DNA of 64,000 bases from Pseudomonas lurida (lineage in GTDB: Bacteria > Pseudomonadota > Gammaproteobacteria > Pseudomonadales > Pseudomonadaceae). The position numbers were made by a program, and so were the translations under genes. A model generated the notes under the pieces. It was not told where the DNA came from, ran no database searches, and saw only the letters and a program-made list of their open reading frames with translations. Positions 49,067-57,716 of this stretch are shown here, in pieces. The stretch is taken from assembly GCF_013522705.1 (NCBI RefSeq), contig NZ_JAAMRE010000033.1, positions 16,776-80,775 of the forward strand, in the 5' to 3' direction. Within the stretch, counting starts at the first letter, position 1; the number at the start of each line of letters is the position of its first letter.

Positions 49067-49111
49067 TTTCCGGCCTGCGCATCGCGCGGCCCCGTTTTCC
49101 AGGAGAAGGCC

Positions 49112-49774
49112 ATGTTCACCGGCATTATCGAATCCATCGGCAGCATCCGCGCCATGACCCCCAAGGGCGGCGACGTTCGGCTGCTGGTTGAAACCGGCAA
49201 GCTCGACCTGGGCGACGTCAAGCTGGGCGACAGCATCGCCGTCAGCGGCGTGTGCCTGACCGTCATCGAGTTGCCGGGCAACGGCTTTGCCGCCGACGTC
49301 AGCCGGGAAACCCTGGACTGCACGGCGATGAGCGACCTCAAGGCCGGCAGCCCGGTCAACCTGGAAAAAGCCCTCACGCCGACCACCCGCCTGGGCGGCC
49401 ACCTGGTCAGCGGCCACGTCGACGGCGTTGGCGAAGTGGTATCGCGCAGCGAAAACGCGCGGGCGGTGGAATTCCGCATCCGCGCGCCAAAAGAATTGGC
49501 CAAGTACATCGCGCACAAAGGCTCGATCACCGTCGACGGCACCAGCCTGACCGTGAACGCCGTCAATGGCGCAGAATTCGCGTTGACCATCATCCCGCAC
49601 ACCCTGAGCGAAACCATCATGGCCGCGTACCAGCCGGGCCGCCGGGTGAATCTGGAAGTGGACTTGCTTGCCCGTTACCTGGAGCGCCTGTTGCTGGGCG
49701 AAAAGGCCGCAGAGCCGACTGCCGGGAATATCACTGAAAGTTTTCTGGCCGCTAACGGCTACCTGAAATCCTGA
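49112..49774 (+). CDS. ribE: Riboflavin synthase alpha chain
   Basis: The enzyme dismutates two lumazine molecules into riboflavin and a pyrimidine. It is 220 residues with the N-terminal MFTGIIESIGSI hallmark and two tandem lumazine-binding barrels (GVCLTVIE in the first, DGTSLTVNAV in the second). AGGAGAAGG lies about eight bases before the ATG. In E. coli this gene is ribC (formerly ribE). Confidence 0.97.
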   Translation: MFTGIIESIGSIRAMTPKGGDVRLLVETGKLDLGDVKLGDSIAVSGVCLTVIELPGNGFAADVSRETLDCTAMSDLKAGSPVNLEKALTPTTRLGGHLVSGHVDGVGEVVSRSENARAVEFRIRAPKELAKYIAHKGSITVDGTSLTVNAVNGAEFALTIIPHTLSETIMAAYQPGRRVNLEVDLLARYLERLLLGEKAAEPTAGNITESFLAANGYLKS

Positions 49775-49789
49775 CCAAGGGGGTGCCGC

Positions 49790-50881
49790 GTGGCGCTCAA
49801 TAGCATCGAAGAACTGGTTGAAGACATCCGCCAAGGCAAGATGGTCATCCTGATGGATGACGAAGACCGCGAGAACGAAGGCGACATCATCATGGCTGCC
49901 GAGGCCTGCAAGGCCGAGCACATCAATTTCATGGCCAAGCACGCTCGCGGCCTGATCTGCATGCCTATGAGCCGCGAGCGCTGCGAACTGCTCAAGCTGC
50001 CGTTGATGGCGCCGCGCAACGGCTCGGGTTTCGGCACCAAGTTCACCGTATCCATTGAGGCCACCACCGGCGTCACCACCGGCATCTCCGCCGCCGACCG
50101 TGCGCGCACGGTGCAGGCCGCCGCCGCCAAGGACGCCAAGGCTGAAGACATCGTCAGCCCCGGCCACATCTTCCCGTTGATGGCCCAGCCCGGCGGCACC
50201 CTGGCCCGCGCCGGTCACACCGAAGCCGCCTGCGACCTGGCGCGCATGGCCGGGTTCGAGCCCAGCGGTGTGATCTGCGAAGTGATGAACGACGACGGCA
50301 CCATGGCCCGTCGTGTCGAACTCGAAGCATTTGCCGCCGAGCACAACCTCAAGATCGGCACCATCGCCGACCTGATTCACTATCGAATGATTCACGAACG
50401 TACCGTTCAGCGGATTGCCGAGCAGCCGCTGGACAGCGAACTGGGCCAATTCAACCTGGTGACCTACCGTGATTCGGTGGAAGGCGACGTGCATATGGCC
50501 CTGACCCTGGGCACCATTTGCGCTGAAGAGCCGACCCTGGTGCGCGTGCACAACATGGACCCGCTGCGCGACCTGTTGATGGTCAAGCAACCCGGCCGCT
50601 GGAGCCTGCGCGCCGCCATGGCCGCGGTTTCCGAGGCCGGCAGTGGCGTGGTGCTGTTGCTGGGCAACCCGGTGGATGGCGACGTCCTGCTCGCGCATAT
50701 CCGCGAAACCGCCGAGCACACCCAGGTGAAAACGCCGACCACCTACAGCATCGTCGGTGCCGGTTCGCAGATCCTGCGTGACCTGGGTGTGCGCAAAATG
50801 CGCTTGATGAGCGCACCGATGAAATTTAATGCGATATCCGGTTTCGATCTGGAAGTTGTAGAATACGTGCTCTCCGAATAA
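49790..50881 (+). CDS. ribBA: DHBP synthase with degenerate GTP cyclohydrolase II domain (RibBA)
   Basis: The N-terminal half makes 3,4-dihydroxy-2-butanone 4-phosphate from ribulose 5-phosphate; DDEDRENEGDI (residues 20-30) is the catalytic acidic loop. The start is GTG at 49790; the protein is 363 residues. From about residue 210 it continues as a GTP cyclohydrolase II-like domain. There the zinc motif HSEC...C-x-C is replaced by VRVHNMDPLRDLLMVKQPGR, with none of the three cysteines. That half therefore cannot bind zinc normally. A separate intact ribA lies at 53851. Such RibBX proteins are known in proteobacteria. Confidence 0.93.
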   Translation: MALNSIEELVEDIRQGKMVILMDDEDRENEGDIIMAAEACKAEHINFMAKHARGLICMPMSRERCELLKLPLMAPRNGSGFGTKFTVSIEATTGVTTGISAADRARTVQAAAAKDAKAEDIVSPGHIFPLMAQPGGTLARAGHTEAACDLARMAGFEPSGVICEVMNDDGTMARRVELEAFAAEHNLKIGTIADLIHYRMIHERTVQRIAEQPLDSELGQFNLVTYRDSVEGDVHMALTLGTICAEEPTLVRVHNMDPLRDLLMVKQPGRWSLRAAMAAVSEAGSGVVLLLGNPVDGDVLLAHIRETAEHTQVKTPTTYSIVGAGSQILRDLGVRKMRLMSAPMKFNAISGFDLEVVEYVLSE

Positions 50882-50969
50882 AGGCCGGCGATTTCTGCCC
50901 CTTGTTCGCGGTTAAATCATCACTGAGGGACGCACATTTCGCGTCCCGGCTCTTTAAGAGATTTGTCGA

Positions 50970-51446
50970 ATGACCCTGAAGACCATCGAAGGTACCTTTA
51001 TCGCCCCCAAAGGCCGCTATGCCCTGGTGGTTGGCCGCTTCAACAGCTTCGTGGTTGAAAGCCTGGTAAGCGGTGCCGTGGACGCCCTGGTTCGCCACGG
51101 TGTGAGCGAGAGCGATATCACGATCATCCGCGCCCCTGGCGCCTTCGAGATTCCGCTGGTTGCGCAAAAAGTCGCCCAACAGGCCGAATACGCCGCCATC
51201 ATCGCCCTGGGCGCGGTCATTCGGGGCGGCACGCCGCACTTCGAATACGTGGCCGGCGAATGCACCAAGGGCCTGGCCCAGGTGTCCATGGAGTTCGGCG
51301 TGCCGGTTGCGTTCGGCGTGCTGACCGTGGACTCCATCGAACAAGCCATCGAGCGTTCCGGCACCAAGGCCGGTAACAAAGGCGCCGAAGCGGCCCTGTC
51401 CGCCCTGGAAATGGTCAGCCTGCTGTCGCAGTTGGAGGCCAAGTGA
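50970..51446 (+). CDS. ribH: 6,7-dimethyl-8-ribityllumazine synthase
   Basis: Lumazine synthase condenses the RibBA and RibD products into lumazine, as an icosahedral or pentameric shell. It is 158 residues with the active-site stretches VGRFNSFVVESL, GAFEIP and GAVIRGGTPHFEYV. It follows ribBA after 88 bases, and TAAGAGAT-type sequence serves as a weak ribosome-binding site. nusB overlaps its end by four bases. Confidence 0.98.
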   Translation: MTLKTIEGTFIAPKGRYALVVGRFNSFVVESLVSGAVDALVRHGVSESDITIIRAPGAFEIPLVAQKVAQQAEYAAIIALGAVIRGGTPHFEYVAGECTKGLAQVSMEFGVPVAFGVLTVDSIEQAIERSGTKAGNKGAEAALSALEMVSLLSQLEAK

Positions 51447-51943
51447 TTTCCGACGAGAGCGATCAGTTCAACCCTCAGGACCCACGCCCTGCGGATGCCG
51501 GCAAGCCGTCCAAGAGCGAGAAGCGTCGCAAGGCGCGTCAACTCGCGACCCAGGCGCTGTATCAGCGTCACCTGGCAGGCGCTGCGCTGAACGAAATCGA
51601 AGCGCAGTTTCGCGTCGATAACGACTTTACCTTCGCCGATCAGAGTTACTTCCACGACATCCTGCACGGCGTTCACGCCAACCTGACCGAGATCGACACG
51701 GCCCTCGCACCTTGCCTGGACCTGACGATCGAGGAACTGGACCCGGTTGAACTGTGCGTGATGCGCCTGTCCACCTGGGAACTGCTCAAGCGCGTCGATG
51801 TGCCGTACCGCGTGGTGATCAACGAAGGTATCGAGTTGGCGAAAGTCTATGGTTCGACCGACGGTCACAAGTTCGTCAACGGCGTGCTCGACAAACTGGC
51901 CCCGCGCCTGCGCGAAGCCGAAGTGAAGGAACACAAGCGCTGA
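51443..51943 (+). CDS. nusB: Transcription antitermination factor NusB
   Basis: NusB with S10/NusE binds boxA RNA and promotes rRNA antitermination. It is 166 residues, starting at a GTG that overlaps the ribH stop (GTGA). A 30-residue polar N-terminal extension precedes the NusB helical core (RKARQLATQALYQRHLAG). The coupling ribH-nusB is conserved widely. Confidence 0.96.
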   Translation: MISDESDQFNPQDPRPADAGKPSKSEKRRKARQLATQALYQRHLAGAALNEIEAQFRVDNDFTFADQSYFHDILHGVHANLTEIDTALAPCLDLTIEELDPVELCVMRLSTWELLKRVDVPYRVVINEGIELAKVYGSTDGHKFVNGVLDKLAPRLREAEVKEHKR

Positions 51944-51961
51944 TCCGCGCTTGAGTTCTCG

Positions 51962-52927
51962 ATGGGCGAGTTTGAGCTGATCCGCACCTACTTCGCCGCC
52001 GCGCCTTGTGCGCAGGGCGGTGAAGGCATAGCCCTGGGGATCGGCGACGACTGCGCCTTGCTGGCACTGCCCCCTGGGGAGCAACTGGCGATCTCCACCG
52101 ATACCCTGGTGGCCGGCGTGCATTTTGCCGACCCCTGCGATCCATTCCTGCTCGGCCAGCGCTCGCTGGCCGTGGCGGTGAGCGACCTGGCCGCCATGGG
52201 CGCCCACCCGCTCGCGTTTACCCTTGCACTCACCACTCCGACCGTCGATGCCGATTGGCTGCAACGCTATGCCCAGGGTTTGAACGCCATGGCGCAACAC
52301 TGCGGTGTGGGCCTGGTAGGCGGCGACACCACGCGCGGGCCACTGAGCCTGACCCTCACGGTGTTTGGCCGTGTGCCGGCGGGGCAGGCCCTGACCCGCA
52401 GCGGCGCGCAGCCAGGAGACCTGTTATGTGTGGGCGGCGAACTGGGCAACGCCGCTGGCGCTTTGCCGCTGGTGCTGGGCCAACGCAGCGCCGATGCTGG
52501 CGTTGCCGAGCCGCTGCTGGCCCATTACTGGTCACCACAACCGCAACTGGCCCTGGGGTTGGCGCTGCGCGGTAAGGCCACGGCTGCGATGGATATCTCC
52601 GACGGGTTGTTGGCCGATTGTGGGCATATCGCCAAGGCTTCGGCTGTCAGCCTGCTGATTGAGCGCCAGGCGCTGCCTTTGTCCAAGGCGTTGCTGGCGT
52701 TCGTGGGGGACGAGCAGGCGCGGGTGGCCGCTCTGAGTGGGGGCGACGACTACGTGCTGGCCTTCACCCTGCCACCCGCCGAGCTGGCGCCGTTGCTGGC
52801 CGGTGGCTGGCCGATTCATGTGATCGGCCGGGTCGAGGCAGGGCAGGGCGTGACGCTGCTTGATGCCGGCGGCCAGGACATCACACCAGCCGTCCGCGGT
52901 TACCAGCATTTTCGCGAGACGCCCTGA
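51962..52927 (+). CDS. thiL: Thiamine-monophosphate kinase
   Basis: ThiL phosphorylates thiamine monophosphate to the active diphosphate cofactor. It is 321 residues. Motifs include GDDCALLALPPGEQLAISTD, the DLAAMGAHP loop and MDISDGLLAD of the PurM-like fold. It follows nusB after 18 bases. In PAO1 pgpA normally follows thiL; here the next gene is a solute-binding protein instead. Confidence 0.96.
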   Translation: MGEFELIRTYFAAAPCAQGGEGIALGIGDDCALLALPPGEQLAISTDTLVAGVHFADPCDPFLLGQRSLAVAVSDLAAMGAHPLAFTLALTTPTVDADWLQRYAQGLNAMAQHCGVGLVGGDTTRGPLSLTLTVFGRVPAGQALTRSGAQPGDLLCVGGELGNAAGALPLVLGQRSADAGVAEPLLAHYWSPQPQLALGLALRGKATAAMDISDGLLADCGHIAKASAVSLLIERQALPLSKALLAFVGDEQARVAALSGGDDYVLAFTLPPAELAPLLAGGWPIHVIGRVEAGQGVTLLDAGGQDITPAVRGYQHFRETP

Positions 52928-52993
52928 AGCGGCGTCCTGCGCTACCCTCAATAGCGTAATCCCTGATGCATGGCTCTGTAGGAGGTCGTCCCG

Positions 52994-53722
52994 ATGGATG
53001 TACGCCGCTGGCTGCTGACACTGCTGTGCACTGCTGCGACGTTGTTGCAGGCGCAGGACGCTCCGGTGGTGCCCTCCAAGGTCACGCTGGCCAGTGAGGC
53101 CTGGGACGGCTACACCAACGCCGATGGCAGCGGCCTGGCGTGGGATGTGATGCGCAAGGTATTCGAGCCGGCGGGTTTGCAAGTACAGCCCCGCACCGAG
53201 CCCTACACCCGAGCGGTTGGCCTGGCCCAGCGCGGCGAGGTGGATGGCTGGGTCGGTTCTTACCGCGACGAGGTCACCGGCGTGCTGTACCCGCGCTGGC
53301 ATTACGATTCGGACCCCATCTACGCCCTCGGCCTGGCGACCTCGCCCGCACCGAGCCTGGCCACGCTGGGGCGTTATCGCCTGGCCTGGGTGCATGGCTA
53401 CAAATACGAGGCATACTTGCCGAATGTGCGACGTTTCAACCAGATACATCGGCGTGACGGCATCCTGCCGATGCTTCAGTACGGCCGGGCTGATTTCTAC
53501 ATTGATGCGCTCACCGAAGTCCGCGAAGTCCTGAATCAGGCGCAGGACCCGGCCACCTTTCGGCTTACACACCTGACCCAGCTGCCGCTCTACGTGGGTT
53601 TTGCCGACAACGAGCGGGGGCGGGACCTGCGGGCAGTGTTTGATCGGCGTATGGATGCGCTGGTGAAGAGCGGCGAACTCAAGCCGATTTTTCAACACTG
53701 GAAACAGCCGTATCCGTTCTGA
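52994..53722 (+). CDS. Periplasmic solute-binding protein, family 3-like
   Basis: This is an exported binding protein of the amino-acid ABC type (SBP_bac_3), 242 residues. The signal peptide runs to about residue 21 (LLCTAATLLQAQ). The mature part has the usual two-lobe pattern, with the C-terminal segment GELKPIFQHWKQPYPF. No ABC permease or ATPase is adjacent, so it may be an orphan sensor or uptake component. AGGAGGT lies upstream of the ATG. Confidence 0.78.
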   Translation: MDVRRWLLTLLCTAATLLQAQDAPVVPSKVTLASEAWDGYTNADGSGLAWDVMRKVFEPAGLQVQPRTEPYTRAVGLAQRGEVDGWVGSYRDEVTGVLYPRWHYDSDPIYALGLATSPAPSLATLGRYRLAWVHGYKYEAYLPNVRRFNQIHRRDGILPMLQYGRADFYIDALTEVREVLNQAQDPATFRLTHLTQLPLYVGFADNERGRDLRAVFDRRMDALVKSGELKPIFQHWKQPYPF

Positions 53723-53850
53723 CCTGCATAGAACCGAGTGGAAGGCCAATCGAACCGATTGATCTTTATCAGCGAACATTCAGCTTAAGCGTCTGTAGGA
53801 ACCTGCTGTTACAATGCCGCCTCTGTAAAATCTGAAATCAGGAGCACCCG

Positions 53851-54468
53851 GTGCCCGTCGTTTTCGTCGCCGCTTCCAAGCTGCCTACCCCTTTTGCCAC
53901 GTTCACCATGAGCGGCTTTCTTGAAGAAGCCACCGGGCGCGAGCACGTTGTGCTCAGCCTGGGCGACATCGCCGATGGCGAACCCGTGCTCGGCCGCCTG
54001 CACTCTGAGTGCCTGACCGGCGATGCGTTGTTCAGCCAGCGCTGCGACTGCGGCTCGCAGCTCGAAGCCGCGCTGCAGGCAATCGCCCGGGAAGGCCGTG
54101 GCGTACTGCTGTATCTGCGTCAGGAAGGCCGTGGCATTGGCCTGCTGAACAAAATCCGCGCCTACGAACTGCAGGATGGCGGCGCCGATACCGTGGAAGC
54201 CAACGAGCGCCTGGGTTTCGCGGCCGATCAGCGCGATTATGCGATCTGCCTGCCGATGCTTGAGCACCTGGGCGTGAAATCCCTGCGCCTGATGACCAAC
54301 AACCCGCGCAAGGTCAAAGCCTTGGCCGACATGGGCATTACCGTGGCCGAGCGCGTGCCGCTGCACACCGGGCATAACCCGCACAACAAACTCTACCTGG
54401 CGACCAAGGCCAGCAAGCTCGACCACATGATGGGCAACGAACACCAGGGCGAGGTCGACCGCGCGTGA
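53851..54468 (+). CDS. ribA: GTP cyclohydrolase II
   Basis: RibA opens GTP to 2,5-diamino-6-ribosylamino-pyrimidinone phosphate, the first committed step of riboflavin synthesis. It is 205 residues from the GTG at 53851, with CAGGAG upstream. The zinc ligands Cys54, Cys65 and Cys67 (HSECLTGDALFSQRCDCG) are at the same positions as in E. coli. It supplies the activity missing in the degenerate half of RibBA. Its last bases overlap the next membrane-protein gene. Confidence 0.97.
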   Translation: MPVVFVAASKLPTPFATFTMSGFLEEATGREHVVLSLGDIADGEPVLGRLHSECLTGDALFSQRCDCGSQLEAALQAIAREGRGVLLYLRQEGRGIGLLNKIRAYELQDGGADTVEANERLGFAADQRDYAICLPMLEHLGVKSLRLMTNNPRKVKALADMGITVAERVPLHTGHNPHNKLYLATKASKLDHMMGNEHQGEVDRA

Positions 54469-54884
54469 CCCGGGGCCAGGTCAAGCGTCGGCTGTCCGTC
54501 AACTGGTGGCAGTATCTGGCCCTGGCGCTGCTGCCCCTGTTTGTGGTCAACCTGGTGTTTGGCCAGGCTGAGTCCCTGCTGCCGGTGTTGGCCTTGCCGT
54601 TCTTTATCGCCGGTGTGGCCTCGATGTTCCTCAGCCTGCGCTACTTCAATGGCTATAAACACGCGTTGATCGCCACCTCCAAAGCCCTCGACACCGCCGA
54701 AGAGCCCGCCGCCTGGATCACCCTGGCGGCCCGTCGCCGCACGGCGTTGCTGGTGGCCGCGCTCCCCGCGTGGGTGGGTGCACTGGCAGTGTTTGTCGGC
54801 CTGGAGGCGGTGCCGTTGTTTCTGTTGGCGCTGTCGACGATGGTGCTGTTTTACCTCTACCGCATTCCGCGTCAGTTGGGATGA
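54465..54884 (+). CDS. Small inner-membrane protein
   Basis: This is a 139-residue membrane protein with four predicted helices (YLALALLPLFVVNLVF, LPVLALPFFIAGVASMFL, TALLVAALPAWVGALAVF, VPLFLLALSTMVLFYLY). The GTG start overlaps the ribA stop by four bases, and its own stop overlaps the btuF-like start. I recognise no family motif. A conserved hypothetical follows ribA in other pseudomonads (from memory). Confidence 0.7.
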   Translation: MTRGQVKRRLSVNWWQYLALALLPLFVVNLVFGQAESLLPVLALPFFIAGVASMFLSLRYFNGYKHALIATSKALDTAEEPAAWITLAARRRTALLVAALPAWVGALAVFVGLEAVPLFLLALSTMVLFYLYRIPRQLG

Positions 54885-55669
54885 TGCGCCGCTGGCTGGT
54901 GCTTGTGCTGCTGGCGCTGAGCGCCCAGGTCCTGGCGGCCGAGCGGGTGGTCAGCCTGGCGCCGTCGCTGTCGGAAATCGTAATGGAACTGGGCGCCGCC
55001 GACTTGCTGGTGGGCGTGCTCGACGGCGGCGAGCGCCCGGTGGCATTGGCGCAGGTACCTTCGGTCGGTCGCTATGGTCAGTTGGATATGGAGCGCCTGC
55101 TGAGCCTCAAACCGGACCTGATCCTGCTGTGGCCGGGCAGCGTCGGCCCGGCCCAGCGCGAGCAATTGCAGCGTTTGAATATCCCGGTGTATATCGCCGA
55201 GCCCCACAACCTTGAACAACTTACCGTCCAGGTCCAAGCCATCGCCGCGCGGCTGGGACGTGCCGACGCCGGGCAGCAACTGGCCGCGCAGTTGCGCCAG
55301 CGCCTGGCCGAATTGCGCCGGCGCTATCGGCGTGCCGAGCCCCTACGAGTGTTTTACCAGGTGTGGAATTCGCCGCTGTACACCGTGGGCGGCGGGCAGA
55401 TCATCAGCGATGCGTTGACGGTCTGCGGTGCGCGCAATGTGTTCGACGACCTGAACCTGCCGGCGCCGCAAGTCAGCATCGAGTCGGTGTTGCAGCGCAA
55501 TCCCGAGATGATTCTGGTCAGCGATCAAGCGCAGATAGACGCGTGGAAAGCCTGGCCAACCATGGCCGAGCGCGTGCGGCAAGTGCCCGATAAAGGCCTG
55601 GAACGGCCCAGCGGGCAGATGCTGGAGGCGCTGGGGCGATTGTGTCGGGTGATTGCGCCGGACCTGTGA
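54881..55669 (+). CDS. btuF: BtuF-like cobalamin-binding protein
   Basis: This is a periplasmic binding protein of the BtuF/TroA-like fold, 262 residues. The ATG at 54881 (ATGATG, alternative 54884) overlaps the previous stop. The signal peptide ends near residue 19 (LLALSAQVLAAERVV). The core LAPSLSEIVMELGAADLLVGV and LLSLKPDLILLW are typical. No BtuC or BtuD is adjacent. It converges with btuB, which supports a vitamin B12 role. A single-protein scavenging function or a distant ABC partner is possible. Confidence 0.83.
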   Translation: MMRRWLVLVLLALSAQVLAAERVVSLAPSLSEIVMELGAADLLVGVLDGGERPVALAQVPSVGRYGQLDMERLLSLKPDLILLWPGSVGPAQREQLQRLNIPVYIAEPHNLEQLTVQVQAIAARLGRADAGQQLAAQLRQRLAELRRRYRRAEPLRVFYQVWNSPLYTVGGGQIISDALTVCGARNVFDDLNLPAPQVSIESVLQRNPEMILVSDQAQIDAWKAWPTMAERVRQVPDKGLERPSGQMLEALGRLCRVIAPDL

Positions 55670-55687
55670 CACCGTTGCGCAGGCGCG

Positions 55688-57577
55688 TCAGGTCTCCGGG
55701 GTCCAGGTCACGCCGAACAGCCATGTCCGGCCTTCCTCGCGATAATCCTGGTTATTCATGAACGCCGGATCGTCATAGCTGTAGCGCGCCCGCACGTAAG
55801 ACCGGTCCAACAGGTTATCGACCTTCAGCGACAGCGCCACTTGCCGATTGATCGCCCAGCTGCCACGCAGCCCAAGCAACGCATAGCCGCCCAAGCGTTG
55901 AGTGTTGTCGGCATCGTCATAACTGCTGCTGATAGCCTGCCAGCTGGCGCCCACGCCAAGTTGATCGAATTGCCGGTCCAGGTCCAGGCTCAACGTGCGC
56001 CGTGCGCGACGGGCCAAGGTATAGCCGGTGCTACGATCACGCGGATCGATGATCGACAGTCCCAGGTTGCCCTGCCAGCCGAACAGTTCCTGCTTGAGCG
56101 CCGCTTCCATGCCGTTGATGCGCGCCGACGCCACGTTCTGCGGCTTGCCCGTGCTGTCGAGGATGATCGCGTCGCTCAAGTCCGTGCGGTACAGCGAGGC
56201 TTCCAGGCGTGTGCTGTCACTGAGCTGGCTGCGCCACTGCAACTCGTAGCTCTTGGAGGTTTCGGGCTGCAGACTGGGGTTGCTGTAGTGTGTGTCGGGG
56301 TAATACAGGTCGTTGAAGGTCGGCGCGCGAAAACCTTCGCTGTAGCTCAGCAGCACGTCATTGTCGGGGTTGATGGGCAAAGTCAGCGTGCCACTCCAAC
56401 TGTTCTGCGCACCGAACTGCTGATTCTGGTCGCGGCGCAGGCCTAGTTCCGTGGAGAACCATTCACTGTGAAAGCGATGCTGCACAAAGGCCGCGCGGTT
56501 CCAGCGGCTGTTTTCGCTGAACGCGGTGGAGCCATGGAAGCGATCCTCGTACCAATCGCCGCCGAGGATCAGGCTGTTGTGTTCGTTCAGGGTCAGGTCG
56601 TTCTGCCAGTTGATCGAGTCGCGGTAGGTGTTGAACACGCTGAAGTCGTCGCTGAGGGTGTCGCGCTTGGTGTCGCGGTTTTCGCTGTGGCCCAGTTCCA
56701 GGCGTGACTGCCAATGCGCATTGAGCGTGGCATCCAGGTAGCCGCTGGCGCTGCTGACGGTGTAATCGGTGTAAGGCTTTTGCCCCAGCGTCTGACCACT
56801 GGCGACGTCGTAGCGGCCGAAGCTGTTGTCGTACTCCGATTTGCCACGGTTATCGAGCAGGTTGAAACCAGCCTCCAGCGCATCGCTGAACGAATGGCTG
56901 AGATTGAGGCTGAGCGACTGGTTGCGGTAGGCATCGTGGTCGCCGTCACTGGGAAAAGACGCACGGGTCGAGTTGATGCCGGCGGTTTCATCCAGGCTCG
57001 CTCCCAGGTTGAACCGCGTGTGTTCGTCCCCGCCTGCCAGACCGAGGCTGCGCTGCCAGGTCCGGCGGTTGCCGAACTCCAGCTTAAGACGCGGCTGCAA
57101 GCCTTGCTCGGCGTTGCGTCGGGTGAAGACCTGGATCACCCCGCCTATCGCATCGCTGCCATACATGACTGAGCGCGAACCGCGCAGCACTTCCACGCGC
57201 TCGATTTGATCGACATTGAGGTATTGCAGGCCGCTGTCGCCGGAGGTGGTATTGGCGATGCGCTGGCCGTCCACCAGCACCAGGCTTTGGGCGGATTTGG
57301 TGCCGCGCAGGTAAATCCCCGGCAAGCTACCGCGCCCGCCGGTGGGCGCCACTTGCACGCCAGGCACACGGCTGAGCAGGTCGGTGAGGCTGGTCGGTTG
57401 CAGGCGGTTGATATCGTCGCGGGTGAACACCGTGTTGGCGGCGCTGCTGTCATTGCGCGCCTGCACCTGGCGGTTGGCGCTGATGACCACGTCGGGGAGC
57501 TTAAGGGCCTCGTCGCGGGTGTCGGCGAGCAATTGCGGGGAGGGCAGGAGCAGCAGGGCAAGGTACAGGTGTTTCAT
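55688..57577 (-). CDS. btuB: TonB-dependent vitamin B12 receptor
   Basis: This is an outer-membrane TonB-dependent receptor, 629 residues. The ATG at 57577 is followed by a signal peptide (MKHLYLALLLLPSPQLLA). The TonB box region LPDVVISANR is near residue 28, then the plug (LLSRVPGVQVAPTGGRG, VEVLRGSRSVMYGSDAIGGV), then a 22-strand barrel ending WLFGVTWTPET. Similarity to BtuB and the convergent btuF suggest cobalamin uptake. No cobalamin riboswitch is visible upstream: the gap to dxs is filled by a REPIN. Confidence 0.9.
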   Translation of the reverse strand: MKHLYLALLLLPSPQLLADTRDEALKLPDVVISANRQVQARNDSSAANTVFTRDDINRLQPTSLTDLLSRVPGVQVAPTGGRGSLPGIYLRGTKSAQSLVLVDGQRIANTTSGDSGLQYLNVDQIERVEVLRGSRSVMYGSDAIGGVIQVFTRRNAEQGLQPRLKLEFGNRRTWQRSLGLAGGDEHTRFNLGASLDETAGINSTRASFPSDGDHDAYRNQSLSLNLSHSFSDALEAGFNLLDNRGKSEYDNSFGRYDVASGQTLGQKPYTDYTVSSASGYLDATLNAHWQSRLELGHSENRDTKRDTLSDDFSVFNTYRDSINWQNDLTLNEHNSLILGGDWYEDRFHGSTAFSENSRWNRAAFVQHRFHSEWFSTELGLRRDQNQQFGAQNSWSGTLTLPINPDNDVLLSYSEGFRAPTFNDLYYPDTHYSNPSLQPETSKSYELQWRSQLSDSTRLEASLYRTDLSDAIILDSTGKPQNVASARINGMEAALKQELFGWQGNLGLSIIDPRDRSTGYTLARRARRTLSLDLDRQFDQLGVGASWQAISSSYDDADNTQRLGGYALLGLRGSWAINRQVALSLKVDNLLDRSYVRARYSYDDPAFMNNQDYREEGRTWLFGVTWTPET

Positions 57578-57612
57578 GAGCTGTCCATGGCGTGGAGGAG
57601 GGCACAAACCAA

Positions 57613-57702
57613 ATGTGGGAGAGGGCTTGCCTCCGATTGCAGGGGGTCAGACTCAGTATCGGTAACTGATCCACCGCTATCGGGGGCAAGCCCCTCCCAC
57701 AT
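57613..57702. repeat. REPIN 3 (inverted REP pair)
   Basis: The arms ATGTGGGAGAGGGCTTGCCT and GGGCAAGCCCCTCCCACAT flank a 45-base middle containing GGTCAGACTC/GTAACTGATCC-type sequence like REPIN 2. It fills the space between the dxs stop and the btuB start. Confidence 0.9.
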
Positions 57703-57716
57703 GTTGTTCCAGGTTT

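Noticed and set aside
49067..49111. FMN riboswitch in the rib cluster
   Set aside because: The gaps before ribD, ribE and ribBA are too short, and no RFN-type sequence was seen before ribH or ribA either.
48371..50719. A 782-codon open frame antisense to ribD, ribE and ribBA
   Set aside because: It spans three certain rib genes and is a compositional shadow with low-complexity, repeat-like residues.
53723..53850. Regulatory RNA before ribA
   Set aside because: Only a short noncoding stretch without a convincing hairpin or terminator.
57578..57716. Cobalamin riboswitch before btuB
   Set aside because: The gap is almost completely a REPIN; no B12-box-like sequence was noticed.
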